Source: Vreelandella arcis
Lineage (GTDB): Bacteria > Pseudomonadota > Gammaproteobacteria > Pseudomonadales > Halomonadaceae
Length of the DNA: 46,913 bases
NCBI RefSeq assembly: GCF_900103865.1
Contig: NZ_FNII01000023.1
Coordinates: 1-46,913, forward strand
Reading direction: 5' to 3'
Part shown: positions 41,959-46,913 of the stretch, piece after piece
How the letters are laid out: each line of letters opens with the position of its first letter
Numbering within the stretch: the stretch's first letter is position 1
Translations under genes and position numbers: made by a program
Notes under the pieces: model-generated
Seen by the model: only the letters and a program-made list of their open reading frames with translations
Told to the model about the DNA's origin: nothing
Databases searched by the model: none

Positions 41959-43623
41959 ATGACAGCGACATCACTGCCCAGTTATTCGGATTACCTTGAT
42001 ACGTTTTCTATCGGTGAGGTCGTTGCCAAGCTCGATGACCACCAGGATGGCCAGTTAAACGCCTTTGAAGCCTGCTGTGGGCGTCATGTTCGGGCGGGGC
42101 GGGGCGATATGTTGGCCCTCGTCCAAGAAGACGCAGACGGGGCGACGCACACGCTGAGCTACGCAGAGCTTGATCAACAAAGCGCTAAATTGGCGGGCTG
42201 GTTTCAAGCCCAGGGGTTAGGCGAGGGAGATCGAATTGCATGCATGCTTCCTCGCTCGCTACCGCTGATGGTGGCGGTGCTGGCTACTTGGCGCATAGGC
42301 GCAGTTTACCAACCGCTGTTTACCGCCTTTGGCCCTGATGCGGTGGACTATCGGCTTGGCCGGGCCGATACCCGGTTGGTGGTCACCGATCACGCGAATC
42401 GCTATAAGTTTGATGGCTTAAGCCAGTGCCCGCCGATGTTGGTAGTCGGAGGGGCGACCAGCGAGCATCCCGATGATCACGACTGGCAAGCTGCATTGAC
42501 GCAAACGTCAATGAGTAATGAACCGCCACGCCTTTCGCCGGAAAAGCCCTTTTTGCAAATGTTCACCTCTGGCACCGTAGGTAAGCCAAAAGGCGTTGCC
42601 GTGCCGCTTTCGGGTATGACGGCGTTTGCTCTTTACATGGAATTGGCGGTTGACCTTCGCGAAGAGGATCGCTTTTGGAATATGGCCGATCCCGGTTGGG
42701 CTTACGGTCTTTACTACGCCATCGCAGGCCCGCTGCTGCTGGGGGGGACGACTCACTTCTGCGAAGCCGGGTTCACCGCCGAAGGGGCGCTCGACTTTAT
42801 GAAGCGCCATCACATTACCAACTTCGCCGCAGCACCGACGGCCTATCGCCTTATGAAAGCATCAGGTCTGTTTGACGATGCCCATCAAACGTTAGAGCTT
42901 CGCGCGGCTAGTTCCGCCGGTGAGCCGCTCAATACCGAGGTCGTCACGTGGGTTGAAAAGTCGCTGGGTTGTTCGGTGATGGATCATTACGGGCAAACCG
43001 AAACGGGAATGACGTGTAACAACCATCATGCCCTTGATCATCCCAAACATGTCGGTGCCATGGGCGTGCCGATGCCAGGATATCGCTTAGCAATTCTGGA
43101 CGCTGAGTATAATGAATTGCCTCCGGGCGAGCCGGGCGTTCTGGCGGTGGATATTGAAAAATCACCGGCACACTTTTTTCAGGGATACACCTGGCAAGAG
43201 AAAGACCCCTTTGTGAAGGGCTATTACTTGACCGGGGATGTGGTGGTTCGCAATGACGATGGCTCGTTCCAGTTTGCTGGCCGCGATGACGATATTATTA
43301 CCACCTCTGGCTACCGGGTTGGCCCGACGGATGTCGAAAACAGCGTTATGACGCACCCGGCAGTGGCTGAGTCCGCTGCGGTAGGTCAGCCGGATGACAT
43401 TCGAGGTGAGGTAATCAAGTCATATATTGTATTGCGCGACGGCTATGATGCCAGCGAAGCGCTAGCGGATGAGATTCGCCAGCAGGTGCGCGACCGATTA
43501 TCGACCCATGCGTTTCCCCGCGTCATCGAGTTTGTTGATGAGCTGCCTAAAACCCCAAGTGGCAAAATCCAACGCTTTAAGTTGCGCGCCCAGGCGGCAG
43601 AAGACGCTAGTGCACACCAATAA
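41959..43623 (+). CDS. Acyl-CoA synthetase of the acetyl/medium-chain type
   Basis: This 554-residue ANL enzyme has TSGTVGKPKGVAVP near 198-211, the A5 motif DHYGQTETGM near 343-352, YYLTGDVV near 423-430, GRDDDIITTSGYRVGP near 439-454 and the catalytic lysine in TPSGKIQRFK near 535-544. Tryptophans in NMADPGWAYGLYY resemble the acetate-/medium-chain CoA ligase branch rather than FadD. It forms acyl-CoA from a short- or medium-chain acid with ATP. An SDR and an acyl-CoA dehydrogenase follow downstream. The exact substrate is not decidable by eye. The 189 bases upstream hold a CGTTAACG palindrome (41883-41890) but no clear promoter. Confidence 0.85.
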   Translation: MTATSLPSYSDYLDTFSIGEVVAKLDDHQDGQLNAFEACCGRHVRAGRGDMLALVQEDADGATHTLSYAELDQQSAKLAGWFQAQGLGEGDRIACMLPRSLPLMVAVLATWRIGAVYQPLFTAFGPDAVDYRLGRADTRLVVTDHANRYKFDGLSQCPPMLVVGGATSEHPDDHDWQAALTQTSMSNEPPRLSPEKPFLQMFTSGTVGKPKGVAVPLSGMTAFALYMELAVDLREEDRFWNMADPGWAYGLYYAIAGPLLLGGTTHFCEAGFTAEGALDFMKRHHITNFAAAPTAYRLMKASGLFDDAHQTLELRAASSAGEPLNTEVVTWVEKSLGCSVMDHYGQTETGMTCNNHHALDHPKHVGAMGVPMPGYRLAILDAEYNELPPGEPGVLAVDIEKSPAHFFQGYTWQEKDPFVKGYYLTGDVVVRNDDGSFQFAGRDDDIITTSGYRVGPTDVENSVMTHPAVAESAAVGQPDDIRGEVIKSYIVLRDGYDASEALADEIRQQVRDRLSTHAFPRVIEFVDELPKTPSGKIQRFKLRAQAAEDASAHQ

Positions 43624-43649
43624 CGTTTTGATGACAGGGAAACACGCTT

Positions 43650-44417
43650 ATGCAAGTCAAAGGCCATACGTTTTTAATCACGGGCGCCGCCTCCGGTTTG
43701 GGAGCGGCCACTGCTGAGCGTTTAGTCGCTGCGGGCGCTAGTGTCGTGTTATGCGACTTAAACGACAGCGTCAACGCCCATGCCGAGCAGCTAGGAGAAA
43801 ACGCTCGCGCGTGTCTGGCGGATATTACCTCCGCAGAGCAAATGGAACAGGCGGTCGATGCGGCGGTGGCGCTAGGAGGGGAGCGCGGGCTTTCGGGCGT
43901 TATTCACTGCGCCGGGGTAGTCAGTGTAGCCAAGCTGGTTGACCGTGAGGGAAATCCGGCTGACTTAGAAAGCTATACGAAAACGATCAACATCAACTTG
44001 GTGGGCACCTTTAATGTGATGCGTCTCGCTTCCGCGGCGATGGCTAAAAATCCCCCAAGCGAAAGTGGTGAGCGTGGCGTCATCATAAACACGGCATCCA
44101 TTGCCGCGTTTGATGGACAAGTGGGCCAATGCGCTTACAGCGCCTCTAAAGCGGGCGTTGTGGGTATGAGTTTGCCCGCCGCACGCGAGTTATCGCGTCA
44201 TGCTATACGCGTTATGGCTATTGCGCCCGGTGTTTTTGAAACGCCCATGATGAGCGCAATTCCTGATGAAGCGGCTCAAGCGCTGGCGGCTGCGGTGCCG
44301 TTTCCTAAGCGTTTGGGCAAACCGGAGGAGTTTGCCCAACTGGCCGAGCAAATTATCGCCAACCCGATGCTAAACGGCGAAGTGATTCGTTTGGACGGTG
44401 GTATCCGGATGCAGTAA
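43650..44417 (+). CDS. Short-chain 3-hydroxyacyl-CoA dehydrogenase (HSD17B10-like SDR)
   Basis: This 255-residue SDR has the NAD loop TGAASGLG at 11-18, the acidic Asp36 after strand 2 (VVLCDLN), the NAG-equivalent HCAGVVS, and the triad Ser150, Tyr163 and Lys167 (YSASK). Residues such as [18 protein letters not shown] and [14 protein letters not shown] are typical of type-10 hydroxyacyl-CoA dehydrogenases acting on short-chain or 2-methyl-branched 3-hydroxyacyl-CoAs with NAD+. It lies 26 bases after the synthetase gene, with a strong terminator 30 bases after its stop. Confidence 0.88.
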   Translation: MQVKGHTFLITGAASGLGAATAERLVAAGASVVLCDLNDSVNAHAEQLGENARACLADITSAEQMEQAVDAAVALGGERGLSGVIHCAGVVSVAKLVDREGNPADLESYTKTININLVGTFNVMRLASAAMAKNPPSESGERGVIINTASIAAFDGQVGQCAYSASKAGVVGMSLPAARELSRHAIRVMAIAPGVFETPMMSAIPDEAAQALAAAVPFPKRLGKPEEFAQLAEQIIANPMLNGEVIRLDGGIRMQ

Positions 44418-44446
44418 TGGCTCGTGGTTAAGCGGGTAAACAACGT

Positions 44447-44476
44447 CCACCAACGCAATGTTGGTGGGCTTTTTTT
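44447..44476 (+). terminator. Intrinsic terminator after the SDR gene
   Basis: CCACCAAC (44447-44454) pairs with GTTGGTGG (44460-44467) around GCAAT, followed by GC and seven Ts. It ends the synthetase-SDR operon and separates it from the acyl-CoA dehydrogenase. Confidence 0.85.
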
Positions 44477-44577
44477 ATTTGTGCATGAAGGCCCTTGGTT
44501 GCCAATGACGAAAGTTGTAGGGAATTGGACTGATTAATTCAAACGACTGCTTGACTATGTGATGCGCTCACGCTAAT

Positions 44578-44597
44578 TTTCAAACATGTGTTTGAAA
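44578..44597. promoter_or_regulatory. PsrA-type operator upstream of the acyl-CoA dehydrogenase
   Basis: TTTCAAACATGTGTTTGAAA is a perfect 8-4-8 palindrome containing CAAAC-ATGT-GTTTG, an exact fit to the PsrA consensus. It lies 53 bases before the start codon, in the promoter region. With the fadD site it suggests one fatty-acid-responsive regulon. Confidence 0.78.
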
Positions 44598-44650
44598 GCT
44601 GTTTTGGATCTCTTATGCAGCTTTCAGCCCTTTGATTGAGGAGAAGTGCA

Positions 44651-46456
44651 ATGCCCAGCTACCAGGCCCCCTTGCGTGACATGCGTTTCGTCATGGACGA
44701 AATGTTTGACTACCCCGCCCATTACGCCGCGTTACCCAACGGTGAAGACGCTTCTCCCGATGTAGTGAGCGCTATTCTGGAAGAGGGCGCGCGCTTTGCC
44801 CGTGATGTGCTTTTACCGCTTAACCAAAGCGGCGATGAAGAAGGGTGCCTGTTAGAGGGTGGCGAGGTAAAAGCGCCCAAGGGATTCAAAGAGGCCTACC
44901 AGCAGTATGTTGAAGGCGGCTGGCCAAGTCTGGCCGCTGACCCTGAGCAGGGTGGCCAGGGCTTGCCGCCCTCGCTTGCCATGATGCTCTCGGAAATGAT
45001 CTGCGCGACGAACCTGGCGTGGGGCATGTACCCGGGGCTCTCCCATGGTGCAGCCGATGCGCTTCGTCACCATGGCACCGATGAGCAGAAGGCGGCCTAT
45101 CTCACCAAGTTGGTTGAAGGCGTTTGGACAGGCACTATGTGCTTGACCGAACCGCACTGCGGTACTGACCTGGGCTTGATCAAAACCCGAGCGGTGCCCG
45201 CCGATGGTGATGCGTATGCAATTACCGGCACCAAGATTTTTATCTCGGCGGGTGATCACAACCTGGCTGAGAACATTGTGCATTTGGCGCTGGCAAAGTT
45301 ACCCGATGCACCGGAAGGCTCCAAAGGTATTTCACTCTTTGTCGTACCTAAGTTCTTGCCGAATGCCGAAGGGAATCCTGGTGAGCGCAATGGCGTCACT
45401 TGCGGCTCCCTTGAGCATAAAATGGGGATTCATGGTAATGCGACCTGCGTCATGAATTTCGATGACGCGATCGGCTACTTGGTAGGGGCGCCCAATAAAG
45501 GGCTCGCCTGCATGTTTACCATGATGAATGCGGCCCGTCTGGGTGTGGGCATCCAGGGACTGGGTTTGATCGAAGCCAGCTTTCAAAACTCACTTAGCTA
45601 TGCCCGTGATCGTTTGCAGATGCGTGGTTTGTCAGGCAAGCAGGCACCAGAAAAACCGGCTGACCCGATTATCGTTCACCCCGATGTGCGCCGCATGCTG
45701 CTTACCCAGAAAGCCTTTGCCGAGGGTGGGCGTATGTTGGTGCTTTATACCGCCCAAATGCTTGACTTGGTTGAGCATGGGCAACCCGGCGAAGAGCGAG
45801 ATCGCGCTGAAACCCTGCTTGGACTTTTGACGCCTATCGTAAAAGCATTTCTGACGGAGGTAGGTTTTGAAAGCACCAATGAGGGCGTGCAGATCTATGG
45901 TGGCCATGGCTTCATTAAAGAGTGGGGAATGGAGCAACTGGTACGCGATGCGCGGATTACGCGTCTTTATGAAGGTACAACGGGTATTCAGGCGTTAGAC
46001 CTGTTGGGCCGCAAAGTGTTGATGAGTCAAGGAGAGTCTCTCCAGGTCTTCACCAAAGAAATCCATAAGTTTTGTAAGGCCGAGGCCGACAATCCAGCGC
46101 TTAAAGAGTTTATTGAGCCGTTGGCTAAGCTCAATACAGAATGGGGCGAGCTGACCATGGGCGTGGGCATGAAGGCGATGCAGGATCGCGAAGAAGTAGG
46201 CGCGGCCAGCGTTGATTACCTGATGTATGCCGGTTACGTCACGCTGGCTTACCTATTTGCCCGTGCAGCAAAACAGGCATCTGGTTCTCTTGAGGGGGAC
46301 GATAAGGCGTTTTATGCCGCCAAGCTGAATACCGCTCGCTTCTACTATCAGCGACTTTTGCCGCGTACCAAGGCCCATGCACAAATGATTCAATCAGGCG
46401 CTTCCAGCCTAATGGCAATCTCCAGCGAAGACTTTGGCTTGGGTTTTGAAATTTGA
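44651..46456 (+). CDS. Acyl-CoA dehydrogenase, long type with extra C-terminal domain
   Basis: This 601-residue flavoprotein, about 200 residues longer than classical short-chain dehydrogenases. After an N-terminal extension (PLRDMRFVMDEMFDY) come the helical domain, the FAD-binding beta domain (TMCLTEPHCGTDLGLIKTRA near 158-177, ITGTKIFISAGDHN near 190-203) and the C-terminal helices with the catalytic glutamate in RLYEGTTGIQALDLLGRK near 438-455. The last 130 residues form the extra domain shared with DmdC-like enzymes. It introduces the 2,3-double bond into acyl-CoA. ATG 44651 sits behind GAGGAG. Confidence 0.9.
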   Translation: MPSYQAPLRDMRFVMDEMFDYPAHYAALPNGEDASPDVVSAILEEGARFARDVLLPLNQSGDEEGCLLEGGEVKAPKGFKEAYQQYVEGGWPSLAADPEQGGQGLPPSLAMMLSEMICATNLAWGMYPGLSHGAADALRHHGTDEQKAAYLTKLVEGVWTGTMCLTEPHCGTDLGLIKTRAVPADGDAYAITGTKIFISAGDHNLAENIVHLALAKLPDAPEGSKGISLFVVPKFLPNAEGNPGERNGVTCGSLEHKMGIHGNATCVMNFDDAIGYLVGAPNKGLACMFTMMNAARLGVGIQGLGLIEASFQNSLSYARDRLQMRGLSGKQAPEKPADPIIVHPDVRRMLLTQKAFAEGGRMLVLYTAQMLDLVEHGQPGEERDRAETLLGLLTPIVKAFLTEVGFESTNEGVQIYGGHGFIKEWGMEQLVRDARITRLYEGTTGIQALDLLGRKVLMSQGESLQVFTKEIHKFCKAEADNPALKEFIEPLAKLNTEWGELTMGVGMKAMQDREEVGAASVDYLMYAGYVTLAYLFARAAKQASGSLEGDDKAFYAAKLNTARFYYQRLLPRTKAHAQMIQSGASSLMAISSEDFGLGFEI

Positions 46457-46539
46457 TTAATAGTTAACGCGGCCTTTAGTCCGCAGCTAAACGTTTTTAG
46501 TCAGGCACTCTCTGGTCAGGCGTTCTGATCGGTGGTTTT

Positions 46540-46581
46540 CGGCAGGCTCGGTTCTTTGAACTAGGCCTGCCGCTTTTTTTT
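46540..46581 (+). terminator. Intrinsic terminator after the acyl-CoA dehydrogenase
   Basis: CGGCAGG (46540-46546) with CCTGCCG (46566-46572) plus an extra pair forms the stem around an irregular loop, followed by eight Ts. It sits 84 bases after the stop. Confidence 0.75.
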
Positions 46582-46825
46582 ATGTTTTTTCACGAACCCC
46601 CTTGCCAGCTTGGTAGTGAAAACGTAGAGTACGCATCCGCTGCCGGGGACGCACGGCGTTGCCAGCGGTGGATGAGGTGTAAAAACCTTGGTTTGTCAGA
46701 TGGTTAGGCAAATAGCTAGAAGGAAAAGCAGGTCGATTATTTCCTTCGCTTCTGCCAATCAGTGATTGACAACCACAGCGAAGTACGTAGAATACGTCTT
46801 CCTCGCTTAGCAGCGGCCACGTCAT
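46580..46825 (-). CDS. Short hypothetical protein of uncertain reality
   Basis: An 81-residue open frame beginning MTWPLLSEEDVFYVLRCGCQSLIGR. There is no obvious ribosome site, but its ATG overlaps the stop of an open frame coming from the right (ATGA, 46822-46825), the arrangement seen in coupled genes. The basic, low-complexity C-terminus gives no family. It may be real; it could also be a chance frame. Confidence 0.35.
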   Translation of the reverse strand: MTWPLLSEEDVFYVLRCGCQSLIGRSEGNNRPAFPSSYLPNHLTNQGFYTSSTAGNAVRPRQRMRTLRFHYQAGKGVREKT

Positions 46826-46913
46826 GTTGTATCGGCCCGCAAGCGATTGCTCTTTAATAATTTGATCAGGTAATTCATGTGGGCGCTTGCCGATGAGGGT
46901 GATAAATCACCAA
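46822..46913 (-). CDS. C-terminal tail of an unidentified reverse-strand ORF (cut by window edge)
   Basis: An open frame from the right edge reads to TGA at 46822-46824; visible residues include HMNYLIKLLKSNRLRADTT at the end. Its stop overlaps the following ATG. Too little is visible to name a family. Confidence 0.3.
   Translation of the reverse strand, partial: GDLSPSSASAHMNYLIKLLKSNRLRADTT

Noticed and set aside
1..46913. CRISPR array, tRNA, rRNA or complete insertion sequence
   Set aside because: No regularly spaced repeats, cloverleaf-like segments, rRNA-like sequence or transposase genes were seen on either strand; short degenerate remnants could have been missed by eye.

Overview
The window looks like a chromosomal segment of a halophilic gammaproteobacterium, most like Halomonas or a relative. 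This rests on family content and gene order (ycgL-acpH-ycgN, mlaA with an RssB/RssC-type pair, pstSCAB, gap-arsJ), not on a database match. Two blocks of very different composition meet here. Positions about 330-10,640 are AT-rich, and everything to the right is GC-rich core-type DNA.

Left block (about 330-10,640) is an AT-rich island with a virion-head module and no visible tail, lysis, integrase or repressor genes. It opens with a degenerate superfamily-2 helicase and a small winged-helix protein with a RepL-like look. Then comes a 300-base non-coding stretch packed with long hairpins. Next are a zinc-ribbon protein, a small unknown protein, portal, head-tail connector, a small acidic protein (possible scaffold), a lambda-D-like decoration protein, an E-type major capsid protein, the large terminase and a possible neck protein. 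A 565-base non-coding AT-rich gap and a secreted OB-fold-like protein gene follow. The simplest reading is a head-forming, tail-less phage satellite (comparable to capsid-forming phage-inducible islands) or its remnant, which would need tails and lysis from a helper phage. In the structured stretch, each of the three longest stems has a single deviation from perfect pairing. In every case it is a G-U pair in plus-strand RNA, which argues for a real RNA rather than a DNA palindrome.

10,675-26,505 is core genome: ycgL, an ACP phosphodiesterase, ycgN, oligopeptidase B (reverse strand), a small membrane protein, a class II glutamine amidotransferase, fadD behind a perfect PsrA-type operator, hrpA, a PA3286-type ketoacyl synthase, mlaA, an RssB-like PP2C phosphatase with a degenerate receiver plus its STAS partner, and a Bcr/CflA-type MFS exporter.

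26,637-39,836 is a phosphate/arsenate region. A Pho box precedes pstS-pstC-pstA-pstB (no phoU follows). Next is a gap-arsJ-MFS operon (arsenate export as 1-arseno-3-phosphoglycerate), then a reverse-strand arsH-acr3-FMN reductase-CC-motif protein run, and divergently arsC followed by a chemoreceptor gene. No arsR is present, but a similar dyad lies in both ars promoter regions.

39,892-46,456 is a fatty-acid/acyl-CoA degradation cluster: a thiolase divergent from a TetR regulator, an acyl-CoA synthetase, an SDR dehydrogenase of the 3-hydroxyacyl-CoA type, and a large acyl-CoA dehydrogenase behind a second perfect PsrA-type operator. Two small reverse-strand ORFs of uncertain status end the window.
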